Positions 24,026 to 36,498 are shown, counted from the first letter of the stretch. The stretch: 64,000 bases of DNA from Ulva prolifera (GCA_023078555.1 CM041197.1:10226552-10290551), one strand, 5' to 3'. Numbers and translations are program-made. The notes: generated by a model from the sequence alone, not told the origin.

Positions 24026-25232
24026 CACAGCTGTGCATGGTTTTGACGGGGCTGGCGGTCCCGTCCGATGACCTTACGCCGCTCACGGGCCACCCGGCCT
24101 GAGCGGCGCAGCCCACCCGCCCAGGCTGAATGGCGGTCGTCGCTGCGTGCGCTCGCGGCCTCGCCCGCTTTGTGGTGGTTGCGGCTCTGGCGTGCCGTGC
24201 CTCGCCGCTGCAGCGGCATGTCTGACCCGTGTGTCTGCGTGTGGCCCACCGCTGCGGCGCAACTGGGGGGATTGGGGCGGGCCCGGCTGGGCATTGGGGG
24301 TTGCGGGTGTGGGTTTGCGGGTGCGCTGGGTGGTGTGCGGGGGCCGCACGGGGTGGGTTGTGTCGGGGGGGGGAGGGGGGGAGCGGAGGCCTCCCCAGGG
24401 CGGGGGGTTGATGTCGGGGTCTCGCTGTTTCTTTGTTCGGCAGCCTTGGCTGCGTGTGCTGTCGGGGCTCTTGCGCCTGGCTGGTTCGCGGGGTTTGGGT
24501 GGGGGTGGGCGTGTGGGTGTGCTTGTGGGTATGGGGTGGGCGGCTTGTGTTACAAAGGAAAAAGCCGGAGGGGCCGGTAACACCGCCAGGACCAAAAGGG
24601 AGAGCGCGAACAACGCGACGCGCACACAACAGGAGAGCAACAGCCAACGCCAAGGCACAACAAGCACCCCCACACTCCTACACACTACCACACGAACCAA
24701 CCCCCACACGCACCTCCACACGCACCCACCCCCAAACGCACCGACACACTGACACCCGACCCACGCACCCGCACGCGGCCCAGACACAACCCCCAACACA
24801 CACACCCACACGCCAATACGCTACACGACCCCGCCGCCCGCGCGGCAGCGGCAGCCCCATGCAGTGGCCTGGCCGGCGCCTGCCCCATGCGGAAGCCGCC
24901 GGGGGCCCCCAGGACCCCCGCCCCAATGCCCCGACCAGGCCAGCCCCGAGCGCCGGAACAACACACACGGGGGCGCCCCCATCCGCCGACCCACCCGGAA
25001 CGGAGCACGCCCGAGGCGCACTGGGCGGCTTGTGTGTGTTAGGGGATGTATGTGGTTGTGTGTGGCTGTGTGGCTGTGGCCGGCGTGGGTGCCGCCGTTG
25101 CGTGGGTGTGTTGGTGTGTGCTGCGTGTGGCTCGTTTCGTGTGGCTCGTAGCGTGGTGTGGGTTCCTCTGGTTGTTGCTCGCGGTGCTACCTGCCTTGCT
25201 TTGTCCTTGTAACACAGCTGTGCATGGTTTTG
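24026..25232 (+). mobile_element. Family-A LINE fragment (plus) interrupted by a nested minus copy
   Basis: A perfect 20-bp duplication, CACAGCTGTGCATGGTTTTG, lies at 24026-24045 and 25213-25232. The insert starts inside the end of the element's ORF (GLAVPSDDLTPLTGHPA, stop at 24100-24102), continues through its G/T-rich 3' region and ends TTTGTCCTTGTAA. At 24550-25021 a second copy in reverse orientation is nested, with its own 13-bp duplication TGGGCGGCTTGTG (24537-24549, 25022-25034). Only the last codons of the ORF are present, so it is 5'-truncated and cannot code for an enzyme. Confidence 0.85.
24537..25034 (-). mobile_element. Nested family-A LINE tail, 472 bp, with 13-bp TSD
   Basis: Minus-oriented copy starting on the plus strand with TTACAAAGGAAAAAGCCGGA and GGGGCCGGTAACACCGCCAGG, flanked by TGGGCGGCTTGTG on both sides. 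It resembles the 3' part of the larger copy at 61655-62598 (AGCCGCCGGGGGCCCCCAG is in both), so the two belong to one subfamily. Confidence 0.82.
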
Positions 25233-26700
25233 TGGCCAGGAAGGCCTGTCGTTCCTGCAGCTTGCCAGGTGCATGAAGGCGGAGAGATGACAGCAGACAA
25301 AGGCTCCCGCAAGTGCAGATGCTGACAGGCTGTTCTACCTGTGATCAACGTAATCAGCACTTGTTGCAGAGCTGTGCTACGAGAACACAAAACTTGAGTG
25401 AACAGCAAGCTATGCATAGCCCCCCGCTGTTGTGGCCACACATGTTGGCGACATCACTACCATGACATGCATCAGCCTAAGCAAGAAGTGATGCCATGTT
25501 GCATGCCTGTTTGCATGCAATTGCATACCCACATGTACTGAGGTAGAAAGGTCACTGGTTGGTGCTGTATTACATGAACATCACGGGAACATGTTCTGTC
25601 GACGACGTGAGTCAAGCAACCAACACAAACCAGGTCGCAAGTTCCCACATGGCCTGCCCTGCTTCCTGGCCTGCTTCATGGGGGTAATGACAGAGTCGTA
25701 GAGGCAAGTACAGCCCTCCTTTGTGTTCCAAGGACAACGCCAGTGAGAGTCAGGCAACACCGCAGGGCACAAATACACCCTGCTTTGTGTCTCTCACAAC
25801 ATGCTGAATGCATAGCAACGAACAAGCAGCCATAGTCACTGTACAGCCCTACACAGAGCCAAGAGCAGCAAAATCAGCCCCAATATGACCACTGTGTCAC
25901 ACAGGACTCGCCTGTAATTACAATCACTGTTGTAACTCCTGCAGTGCTACCAGCTGCCGCTCTGACTTTATCCTTGCGATACAGACCCCTGGTTAGCTGC
26001 ACAAAGCTACAAGGCATTTCTGGAGCCGTTTCGTTGAACTCGAACAAGCCACGTCTGTAGGGCCTGAAACAATTCCATTGTCTCACAGAGGAACTCAGAG
26101 TTACAACTCGGCAGTGCCCAAAACAGCAGAACTTGTGTCCACGTTCAGGCAAGTAGCACGCCTGCACGATTGGGAATAGCTGCAGCAGGCTAGCCTCTGC
26201 CCGCCACACAGAGCGCATGCGTGACATACACGAGGGTGCACAGGCCATTAAAGTCAAAGACACAATCTAAAATCACTGGGTGTGGGCCAGACCCACTGCA
26301 GAGTGCAGCACACTGCAGTGCCTGATCATGTCTGGAGAGAAGCCACAGGCCACAAACTCCCGGCCTGCAAGCAAGTTGAAGCGCAAGCATGATGCTTCCC
26401 GGATCTGCTCAGCTGCAGTCCTTATGGTCAAGGTAGTCCTTATGGTCGAAGCAAGCTTGGTAGGTGCTCAGATGCTGCGGCAGGATCCAAACTCGAGTGC
26501 CTGCTTTGCCCACTGTGGCTGTCGGGGGCATCACACAGCTGTGCACAGTCCCGTGTCGGTGTGTCAACTCACAAAAGCTCGGGCCATTGTATGGCAGCCT
26601 GAGAACACCACCTGAGCAACGACACGTTCCCAACCAACACAGGCCCAGGCACGTACAGGGCTGCATGCATGACCAGTTCACTGCAGGCAGTCCCTCACCC
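25233..26700. other. Gap: no gene recognised
   Basis: Contains a diverged minus family-A end near 25930-25985 (ATCCTTGCGATACAG on the opposite side of a CTGGTAGCACTGCAGG-like block). Around 25540-25600 is an unclassified repeat (GAGGTAGAAAGGTCACTGGTT) that recurs near 28640. Open frames are short and run across repeats. Confidence 0.35.
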
Positions 26701-27493
26701 AGTCCCTTGTAGGACTTCTTGCCGCTAACAGGCCATCCGGCCTGAGCGGTGCGCTGCCCCTCAGGGGCCCGCCTGCTTGATGCCACCGACCGATGGCCTC
26801 TGGCTCTCGGGCGCCCGGGATGACTTCGGTAGCATGTGCGGGGACATTGCACTCCCCGTGGAGACGGCCTAGACACCGCATCGTCCCTGGTGCGATGCAA
26901 CGCAGGCTGGCTGGGCTGCGTGGCGGTCTGCCAGGCCGGCAGGGTGCAATGTGGGTCTGGGGGTGGGATGGGGCTGCGGAGGCCCCCGGCAGTCGGGTGG
27001 CCCGGACAGGTGGCCTTGGGCAGGCGGTAAATCGACAAAACCCGGGTTTGCGATGGGGAGACTCCCCAACAGCGAGATGACACACCACGAATGCCCATTC
27101 AACATAGACAATAGCCAGTCTTCTCCAAGCGGCCAAAATCGCAGCCGATCTTGCGCGCCGTAGGTGGGCCCACCATGTAGCGGGAGTGGTTTCCCCCCCC
27201 TCGGGCGGCGCCTCGTCGGGCGCGGCTCTGTCGTGCGGGTATGTGTGGGGCAGTGGCTGTCTGTATGTGTGGGGGTGTGGGTGTGGGTGTGTAGCAGTCT
27301 GAGGTTCTGTGTGTTACAAGTCAGCAAGGCAGGTAGCACCGCGAGCAACAACCAGGGGAACCGTACACCCCGCAACCAGCCACATGCAGGACACACCGAC
27401 ATACGCACGCACGACGCAACGCAACACGGCGACGGCAGCACAGCACCCGCGCTGACCACAGCCAGAGGTTCTGACTGCACAGTCCCTTGTAGG
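26701..27493 (+). mobile_element. Family-A LINE fragment (plus) with minus segment at its end
   Basis: AGTCCCTTGTAGG flanks the unit at 26701-26713 and 27481-27493. The unit starts in the ORF tail (LPLTGHPA, stop at 26743-26745) and continues through the G/T-rich 3' region. At about 27310-27464 lies an inverted family-A tail (TTACAAG..AGCAAGGCAGGTAGCACCGC), itself bounded by GAGGTTCTG (27301-27309, 27465-27473). The usual forward 3' terminus of the outer unit is absent, so it is a rearranged or composite copy. Confidence 0.65.
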
Positions 27494-27531
27494 GTACTGT
27501 TGCTGCAAGCTCACCGTGCTCAGGGCTGCAT

Positions 27532-27563
27532 GCTTATATAAGCGCATGCATATATGCATGCGC
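27532..27563. repeat. Adjoining perfect palindromes, TATATAAG core
   Basis: GCTTATATAAGC (27532-27543) overlaps by two bases a perfect 22-bp palindrome (27542-27563) centred on CATATATG. Such a site could form a cruciform or bind a dimeric protein. TATATAAG could also act as a TATA box for something downstream, but no gene start was found within 300 bp. Confidence 0.5.
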
Positions 27564-29356
27564 AATCCAGGCAAACACTTGAGCTCGGGCGGTCAGGCCA
27601 GCAGGCGGCAACCCTTTGGCAAGCCTGGAACATGTTATGGAAACATGTTATGCCGAGATCCGTGCTGTACAATGTAAAACAGCATCACCCAGTGACCTTC
27701 CTACCTCAGTAAAGGTTGGCAGGTGGTGGTGGCCAGCAAGCATATGCAGCATGCACAGGGAGCTTGTATCTGACTTGAGGGGAGGGCAGTTAACGTTCTG
27801 AGCCGGTGTAGTTCATGGGGAGCTCAAGTGTGCATGCAGAGCAAATTTTGATGTTCTTGGGCATATCCACAATGGACCATGTCACATGCAGTGCTAGGTA
27901 CAGGCATTAGACCATGTCACATGCTAAATATTGGCATAATGACTGCAGGTATTGACTAAACAGGTGTCCAGTGACGTGGATGCGCAGTTGGACAGGTTTC
28001 TCCTTGTGAGAGACAGACACCAATTCACACACGCAGTGCAGACCTGAACAGCAGATTCAAGAGAAGCAGATTCAACCTCGCCCAATACGTGTACGTTTAC
28101 CCATACAGAACTCGTCCGAGCTCAACCTGATACCTCCTCTGAGGAGGTGAGTCATTGTGGCAGGCTGTAGCTATGTGTTTTTTTTGTTTTGAACAACATC
28201 ATGATGCCCAGGCCTGCCCTCAGAAGTTGGCTACATACCCCTGCCAATGTACATGCAGCATGTGAGCAAACTGGGGCTGGATGTGGATATGCTTGATGGG
28301 ACAAATCACTCCAAAGTCAGAGAGGCAGGCGGGGCTATAGGTGTACCGGCAGCACAGCCAAAGGAAGTGGCCACAGGGCCCCTCCATGCATCATCACTAG
28401 CAGCAAGTCAATCTGATTTTACTGAGCCGTATCCTATTGGCCATTGACATCTCCGAGTTAATGGGACCACCTATGCCACTAGCAAGCACTGTGTGAAACA
28501 GTCCATCACCCACCATCACCCAATTCGGAGGCGCTTGCGCACCCTGTAGGGCAGACATGTTCATCATATAGTGGATGATTACACAGACACACACTGTTGA
28601 CCAGCCCAGAGCATATTCAAGGCTGATTGCATGTGCTGAGTAGAAAGGTCACTGGTTGATGCTGTATCACATGACCATCACGGACCGGCATACCATGTTT
28701 CGGCCTTGCAAAAGGGCCTCATTAGACTTGCCAAAGGGCCTCATCAGGTTGATCGCATGATGCAGATGGCTCATGCATGATCTGGCTCATGCATGAGTAC
28801 ATCCTCGTCCGTTCAGCCTCAGCCTGCAGGTGCGTGCCCCAAGCATCAGCGACAAACATGCTTGTACCGCAAATTTGTGTTTCAGAAGACCAGCAAACCG
28901 TCAACGATGATCATGCTAGTAGACTTCAAGTGCCCATGGCCAGCAAGTGGCACCGTCTGTTTCAAGCTCGAGCGTGCATCCTTGTGGCCACAAGCCATGC
29001 ATGGCCGCCGATCCAGTGATATGATCATACACTACCCGCCATGGCGCCCTGATGAGCCCAAGAACATTTCTTGCCCAAGTTTGAAGTCACCCCTCTGTCT
29101 CCAAGTCCGAGGCACGACTTAGAACGAAGTGGACAGACACCAGAGAAGCCGAAGTGGAACCATGCAGAAGGAGCTGCAGACGGGTCAGTGCGAACTGCCA
29201 CAAATCTGCAGTTACCCCCAGGCATTGCAGGCAACATGTCAACGATATGATCCATCCGCCACCATCGTGCAGTCACAGTGTTCACCACTGCAATTGACGT
29301 CGTTACTGGCTCTCATGGAGCACTAGGAATTTGCATGATGTCTTGAGAACCTGCAG
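27564..29356. other. Gap: probable 5' part of the coiled-coil gene, unresolved
   Basis: The next gene has no start in my model, so its first exons should be here. A reading frame at 28247-28444 is coding-like but ends inside a SINE fragment (28428-28475). Frames around 28800-29120 and 29129-29323 are open, but their splice connections are not clear. Confidence 0.3.
28428..28475 (-). repeat. SINE 3' end (solo)
   Basis: GTATCCTATTGGCCATTGAC followed by ATCTCCGAGTTAATGGGACC is the reverse complement of the block at 44222-44270, including the shared outer bases GTATCCTATTGG. Confidence 0.5.
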
Positions 29357-30506
29357 GCGTTGCACAACAACTCAAGAGCAGTGGTTGAAGAGAAGGACAT
29401 ATCAAGAACAATCCGCTTCATGGGATTAACACCCGCAACAGCAAACGTGAGGCCAATGGAACCTGTCGAGGTGGGCAGCAAGAGACCACAGCCTGACAGT
29501 GCAGGTCCAGAACTAGGCATTGATATCAGCAACAACTTTGAAGGAAGTTACTTGGCGAGTCATAACACGGCATGGAATCAAAGCAGACTGCCAGCAATGC
29601 AGGTGCCCGCATCTCAGCTGCAGGCAAAGTGCCTTGTATCTATCGCCATCCCAATACACAGCTAAGCTCAGTTGACTTGTTACTGCAGGCCTGGGGCTCA
29701 CCACACCCCCTTCCCGAGAAGTCTTGTGTCTCCCCAGCCCAGTTCTGTGAGCAGCTAGCCCACCCAGCTACAGAGCAGCCAGAGCTGCACCAGAACGACC
29801 GGGCAGCAGCAACCCATACGTTCGCACATGCGGGTGTAACAGAAGTAGCAATCGATAACGCAGTGAAAATGATGGGCATGGCTGAGGACGATCTACTCGG
29901 ACTGCCTTTGAGCACCATGGAGCCAGAAAATCAAGATGCTACACTCAAGTCACCCGAGGTTCAGGTGAGCAAGACCGCATGTACCTTTGCCCCAATACAA
30001 CTGCAGTGTCACTACACCGGAACCACACACAGCCTATAGGCAGGCTAAATACTGTGCGAGACCGTTTGCAGATCAGCTCAACTGGTCCAAACAGTGAGCG
30101 AACGTATGGGAAGTCGTACACTGAAAGTGAGATAGCTAGACTGAACCATGACATCGAAGCTACCAATCGGCTAATCCAAGAGCGAGAAGCTCTCATCCTT
30201 GAACTCAAGCAGCCAGGCGCTGGTAAACGCAACCACACCCAACCCAAGATCCGTATAGCTACGGAAAAGATCACAGAGCTCCAGGTCTGTCCTGACCTGA
30301 GTGTGAACTACGTGTCGCCTTGGATGTGTGAGCTGTATCTTGCCACATAATCTGAATACAGCTGTCAGGTGCAGTCACCGCTCTTACATCTGCAGGCGAC
30401 CAAGGTCCGTCTAATGGAGAAGAAGATATCTCTCTACGACGAGCTTCATAGTCTACAGAGTAGGCACCTTGAAGGAGGGATCAGCCATCTGGTGGCTGTT
30501 GCTTAA
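29357..30506 (+). CDS. Coiled-coil protein, 3' four exons
   Basis: Exons 29357-29602, 29689-29964, 30033-30284 and 30396-30506 give about 294 C-terminal residues. All junctions are phase 0, and every donor follows CAG (GTGCCC, GTGAGC, GTCTGT). Acceptors are CCTGCAG, ACTGCAG, CACACAG and TCTGCAG. The third and fourth exons encode heptad-like helices (ESEIARLNHDIEATNRLI, RLMEKKISLYDELHSL), i.e. a coiled coil; the first two are polar and probably disordered. A TGTAA at 30588-30592, about 80 bp after the stop, is a possible polyadenylation signal of the green-algal type. The family is not recognised; a cytoskeletal or centrosomal scaffold would fit but is a guess. The first exon's end could instead be a GTGAGG donor near 29450. 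Confidence 0.58.
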
Positions 30507-33500
30507 GCTTAGTGCAACAGTGGATCATGCTGTGAACCACGATGCTTTGCTAAACATAAGAATAAGCTATGATATGATATTGATGATGTAAACAGGCCTG
30601 CCGACGCACCGTGGAACCGAATTATTATTAATTCATGATACTGCTAGTCGTGTACACCACGTGTACATCATCGCCCCGCAACAGTACACGATGCCTGCAA
30701 CCGGCGAGTACACGTTCGGATGAAGAGTGCTTGGAATGTGTCAATGATGCCTGGTTTTTATGAAGGTGTACACGCCATGCGCGAGCTGTACTCGACAAGC
30801 ACATCTTTCCGGTCCACGTGCATACGCCATAATGCACATCTCTTGTACTCGCGTGCACACTCCAGCGTACATCGAGGACAGTTCGGCCACTCGTCATGCC
30901 AGAGTGTACATCTGCAACATTGGAAGCGCGTCGACCGTTCCTAGCACATGGCACATTCCGGTCACACGAGGACGTAAAGTGTGCAGCTCACACACATTGG
31001 AGCGGCATTCTCCGAACATTTTATCCACATCACGACACAGCTTTCACAGTGTTTAGCCGCTAATGTGTTGCCGAAATGCACATTATCACCTGTCTGGCGT
31101 TCTTGTAGTGTGACCGCTACCCCACTGAGTCCTTGCAGTGGTATAGCGGTCATATCGCTGGAATGCCAGACTCCTCCAGTCATAGAAACTCCTTACAGTA
31201 TCCATGCTGCTGCATCATTATATATGTAAACACATCCACACCTGCAGTGTCAGAGTAAAGTAAAGTAAATATAGATTTAGAGTCATGTCACATGACTACA
31301 AGGACCAAGTTCGGTGTAGGCTGTATTCAACATTGCATGATGATGGCCATAATGATCACCAAGTTCTCCAGAGACCAGCAGTGCTTGTGAGCAGGCTCTC
31401 ACACGCCAGTGAGGACACATGAGGAATCCCCATCCTGATTTCAGAATTCTCTTAAAAAAAATAAATTACGGCAACGCAGGCAGAAGCAGATGGCACCCGG
31501 TCAATCCCAGAGTTCGCACTGTGGGCCAAAGCTTAATCTTACGTGTGAAGCTCTTGAATTCAGCCAGGTGGTTCAAGAGTGAGCTGAGAAACTGTGCTTG
31601 GAGCAGGCAGCATGTCGTGTGTGGGAGGATGATGTATATGCATCGACATCGCACAAGACAACAGCTGCATGATGCTCAGGCTGCAATGTGCTCAGGTGCT
31701 TGGCTGGGAAACCAGGTCAATAGTAAGCACATGACATGTGCACTTCCAGGTGCAGGCAGCAGTCAGCATACATCTGAAGTTCCACATGCAGGTGGAAGTG
31801 TCAGCAAACAGCATGATGGTCAGCATGGTCATGGAGTACTCCTGGTGCATCCATGGACACACGCTTCAAACTGACATGGCTGCACACAGGGCAAAATGCA
31901 TGTCCAAACTTTCTATGGACGTTGGATCTGATGCCTGTCACACAGAACATGTGTCTGCAGCCTACCACCTCGACTACGCAGTAGCGACACTCTGCCTGCC
32001 ATGTGCAGGGGGTTTGTAATTCACTGCAGCTATTTACAAGGCCTGTTCGCAGACGCCAGTCATCGCATAGCATCTTGCCTTTCAGCAGGGGCAAACATGT
32101 TTCACACTGCATAGCTTCTCTACCCATAGATGAGCTACCCTACCCATATGCGCAGCCGCAAGTGCCCTTAGCAGTTGGCTCAGAAACAGGGCGCCACGGG
32201 GACCAGCCACTTGGACACTGCTCCAATCAGCAACTGCCAACAGCGGCTACGGCTGCTTGCGAATCTGCTCTCAGCCATCGCTGTCACTTCAAATCAGGCG
32301 GCGTCACGCAAGCGTCAACCACCTGCTCCTGCCTGTTGATTCCACATCAAACCGACTGCACACGTCCACTGTCATGTGTGGTGTGCTGTGGCCTACCTGG
32401 CTCCCTGATCCTCTGCACGCATGCACTGCATGCTACCGGCCCGACACCACTTCAGCTACGGATGCACTCACCTCAAGGCGCCAGACGAGCTCAACTACAT
32501 CCTACTCTGCCCGACTGGGTTCAAGTTGCTCATTATTGCAGCATTCTGCACTGCACCTGGCAGCGTGTCTCTGAGACTGTTGTGGCGGGGAGGACTACGC
32601 TGACGCTGAAGTTGGTGCTATATATGCACCGAGCTTGTGGCTCGGCCCTCACCCACATGCTTCATCAGCTTCAACACGCCACACGTCAAACATGTACCCG
32701 CTACCCACTCCCCGGGAGGCCTCTTGTGATTGTTCTTCCCTCCCCCCACCTCCCTCCCTCTGCTGTCAGTGCATGTATACACCTGGCCAGGCATCGTTTC
32801 TGCAACCTCGAGCCACCCACGCTCAGACCGATCCCTTCAGCAGGGCTTCTGAAAAAATACACGCAAGATCCACCCACAAACGATCCAGCAAGCAGGGCAG
32901 AGCCCAGGCAAACAGGAGAAACTACATCCACAAATCAACCCAGCTGACGCTCCTGCACCCCGGCGGCACGGCTACCGGATGAGTCTACAAACATCCACAA
33001 TGGAGTGCATGCAGTGATCAGCCTGAGTGTTGGGCACCCGCCACAAAGCAATACTACGGTTGAAACCCACCACAACTGACAACCCCCGATACCTCAGCTC
33101 AAGCAAACACTCTTAACACAAGCTACAGCAACACACCGCGCCAGGATCAGCATGCTCCCAGCAGCCGGGCCGCAGTAAGCATGCGACTCCACAAACCCGC
33201 GATACGCAAATAAACCACCTCAAAGAACCCAACACCAGCTTTACCTCTTGTGCTCTCCAACACAACATGCAACAGAGCCACGCAGCAGCGCATGCCACGG
33301 CCGGTCACATACCACCCCAACAACCAGTCTGTACCTTGTACGCTTCTGCACATTCCCACAGCGCCACGAAAAATCCGCAAAATCCCCAATACCATCTTAA
33401 ACACGTATGCTCCACAACACGACCCTCAACACACACATGCAGCAACACTTCGCACGCCTGATGTCATGCCACCCCAGCAAACGGCCAGCAACGAGCATGC

Positions 33501-33701
33501 GCCTGCAAGACGGCGACACCACAGCAACACGAAACAAGCCTCAAATTACCCAATACCAGCTCAGACGCGCAATCGTCCCAACACAAGATGTGACACAGGC
33601 CTGGCCCAAGCACCGGTACAACGCAAGGCTCACCGCCTCGGGCTCCACGTCACCCCGCTCCCCACCCGAGGGCAGCATGCAACTCCACCGCCTGTCAGAG
33701 C
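30507..33701. other. Gap: 3.2 kb, no confident gene
   Basis: 30.6-31.0 kb is rich in GTGTACA/TGTACAC-like words; 31.4-32.0 kb has frames open on both strands without a domain. 32.0-33.6 kb is C/A-rich with one very long open frame (see rejected list). AGTAAAGTAAAGTAAA near 31253 is a short simple repeat. Confidence 0.35.
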
Positions 33702-36270
33702 TCAGAGCATCTCAGCCACGCATGTGCAGCCCTTGCGGAGGCTTGCGCGGGCTCCCCGACGCGCAGGCAGCTCCATCAGGCTCGCCCACATGCCCGCCCA
33801 GAAGCCGCGCTCCACGGCCGCAAACGCCTCGTCGTCATCGTGCGCCCCAGTCGTCGCGCCGGCGCAAGCGTCGGTGCATGCATGCGCGGCCGCGAGGGAG
33901 TTGCTCCCCTGCCACACGACGTGCAAGCTCAGCTGCTGCAGCGCCGTGAGCTGCGCGATGCGGCTGCCAGCCTCGCATGTTGCCTGGGAGCACGCCTCGG
34001 TGCCGCAGAGTTGCAATGCGGTGAGGCCTCGCAGTGGCGTGAGGGCCTGGAGCAGCATGCATGCGCTCTGTTGGCCCTCGATAGAGAGGCGGCCTAGGGA
34101 GGTGATGGTCGAGAGGAAGCGGAGGTCGTGGCTAGAGGGGCCCACGGGCAGGTCGTCAGGACTCGCGCACGCTGTGGATGACGGCGCTTCGGAGCTCAGC
34201 ACGGACAGCGTGCGGAGGGTGCCGGTGCCTGCCGCCGCCTGGAGCGCCTCCTGCGTGTGTGTGGAATTGTGGGGGAGGGTGCTAGGGCCGCGTGCCTCTC
34301 GATTTCACATGAGCACGGTGAAGATGCGCGACGCATCTGCGACCAGCATGCGCGCAGCGGGTACATCGGAATTCCTGACCGGCCGAATCAAGTGCACTCT
34401 AACACAGACAAACGCATGTAGTGCATGTCGGCCAAACAGGTGACGCAGCAATGTAAGTAGAGCGCACACCGCTAGCTCCCCACCCAGAAGGCAGCGGCTC
34501 ACCCGCACAGTGCGCAGCCGCGGCGATGCAGCCGCGATGTGGCTGGAGGTGCGAGCACGCAGCGCCTGTCCATCTTCCTCGGCCATTTCATCCGGCAACT
34601 CATCACCGTCATCGGAGCCACACGACTCGCCGTCGGCGGTCTCGTTGGGCGGGGCGCTCTCGAAGCCGCCGATGCGTTGTGGCACTGTGCACATCGGAGC
34701 CAGCGCCTCCTCTGACACATCCCCAAGGTGCAGGGCCTCGAAGGTCTGTAGGGTGGGGAGGCCGTGGAGCAGCGCCACGGCGAGCGCACGCGCTCCGTGA
34801 AGCTCGCGGGGGTGCACCGAGAGGCTCGGTGCAAAGTCGATGCGCACATGGCGCAGCGCCGGGATGGTCACGGCGTCGAGGGCGGGAATGTGGGTCTCGA
34901 GGGTGGGCAGATAGAGGATGAGAGAGCGCAGGTGGGGCAGGCTCGGCAGGTGGAGGGCGAGCGCGTGAGCATCGGTGATGGTGACGGCGAGGCGGCGGAG
35001 CACCGGTAGGGTTGAAGACGGAAGGTCGCCAGGGTGTGTGGATCCGAAGGGAAGCAGGATGGAGTGCCGCGGCACTTGCACGAGTGTGTCGAACTTGTTC
35101 TTGATCGTGCGGTTCTCTGCGGCCGTGACGGCGCAGCCTGGGAATTCCGAACGGGGCTCAGCGCCGATGTCGAGCAGGGTCTGCCGTAGGGGGGCGTTGA
35201 AGGAGAGGGCCGACGAGGCGAGGATGTGGCGGGCGGCGGCGCCGTTGCCGATGACGTGGAGCTGCGTCAGGGTCGGCGCGAGGCGGACCGGGCCGAGCGC
35301 GAGGACCGCGCGGGGGGCATGCGTGAGGTGAAGGCGCTTCAGTGCCGGCAGCGAGGCCATTGCGGTGAAGTGTGTGCGCATAGGGTGCGCGACGAGGCCG
35401 ATCGTCAGCGATGTGAGGCCGGTGAAGCTGGATAGGGTCTCGAACACCTGGTCGGCGGCGGGGCAGGGGCTCAGGGGAGCCGGGGCACTGATGCTGCGGA
35501 GTGCGGCTGGGGAGAGGTGCAGCAGCAGCGCATGCATGGCGCTGGATGAGAGGTTGGTGTGGGTTGCATTGGGGGTGACTGGCTGCGGCGGCTCAAGAGT
35601 GATCTTGAGGGAGGTGACGTGACCGAGCAGAGATACGATCGGCAGCAGCGGGAGCTGGCCACTGCCACGCAACGCCGCCGCAGGCAATGATAGGGTTGTG
35701 ATCGCTAGGCTTGGGAGGGTCGTGAGGAGAGGGGCGAGGGACGTGCACAGGCGGTGCAGCAGGGGGCGGGAGTGCGTGGGCACTCGTGGGGGCGAGAGGT
35801 CAAGGTGTCCAGCGGTGGTCTCGAGATAATGACACACAGCCACTGTGGGGAATGGGGCGGGGCACGCCAGCGCTTCGCAGAGGGTGAGGTGCGCGACGAT
35901 GGCAGACACGGAGGCGGCGGTGGTGTGTCGGATGTCCGAGAAGACGAACTTGAGCGCCGCGCCGCTTGTGGTGGTGGGGTGGTGCGGGAAGCAGAGGATG
36001 CCGTTGGTCGTGCTGGCCGTGCTGCGCAAGTCCTGGCGGTACGCGCGCCGGATGATCGCCGCGACCTGCCGCGAAGTTTGCGCCGCTGATTGCCTGTCGT
36101 CCAGGAACAGAGCAGCCTGCGCAGGCAAGCTCCAGGATAATGAACGGTCGAACCTTGGGCGTCCGAACGCGATGTGCACGTGTGAAGATGGTGACTCGCG
36201 ACGTCGCGACAGCGTGCACAAGGCGCGCGCCACGAGCTCTGCTCGCTCGCTCGTTGGGCGCCGACGACAT
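33702..36270 (-). CDS. Leucine-rich-repeat protein, possibly F-box-like
   Basis: Exons 36220-36270, 34503-36116 and 33702-34250, all phase 0, give 737 residues. The start is the ATG at 36270 (MSSAPNERAS), joined through a GTGCAC donor and CGCAG acceptor. The next residues, AALFLDDRQSAAQTSRQVAAI, resemble the second half of an F-box, but this is weak. Then come many irregular leucine-rich repeats (LTSLTIGLVAHP, LPALKRLHLTHAP, LTQLHVIGNG, LRRLAVTITDAH, LRSLILYLPTLE, LRTVRV), an acidic linker of about 35 residues (near 505-540) before the second intron, and further repeats in exon 3 (LGRLSIEGQQ, LTALQLCGTE, LQQLSLHVVW). Such proteins usually bind protein partners, for example ubiquitin-ligase substrates. 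The function is inferred only from repeat type. Exon 1 is the least certain part. Confidence 0.72.
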
Positions 36271-36406
36271 TTCGAAGGAATTCCGTTGGCTGCGCGCCGA
36301 GTACCACCAAGTGGAATCCACCGAAGTATTTGCTGTCACAGTAGAGAAAACAGCCTATGCAGTGAGGGTTGTGAAATGAACGCGTTTTCTGTGCACCTGA
36401 TGTTTG

Positions 36407-36498
36407 TTACAAAGGACAGAGGCCGGGCATCGGGCCGTTGCTAGGAATCCATTCGCAAATCCACTCACTCATTCATGGCCCTAGGCCGGGTACATTAT
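36407..36498 (-). repeat. Family-B interspersed repeat, copy 3
   Basis: Starts TTACAAAGGACAGAGGCCGG and shares CGCAAATCCACTCACTCATT with the copy at 14101. It lies in the spacer upstream of the LRR gene start. Confidence 0.55.

Noticed and set aside
24546..25216. TTACAAGG...CCTTGTAA looks like a DNA transposon with about 45-bp terminal inverted repeats, or an introner with GT...AG ends
   Set aside because: Each end has its own separate target-site duplication with partners elsewhere. The inverted pair is two independent insertions of one retroelement in opposite orientation. The same holds at 43.5-44.0 and 58.9-59.3 kb.
32003..32947. 314-codon plus-strand frame
   Set aside because: Composition (Cys, His, Pro, Ser, Thr) is that of C/A-rich non-coding DNA. 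There is no domain, no codon bias like the real exons, and it spans several simple-sequence stretches.
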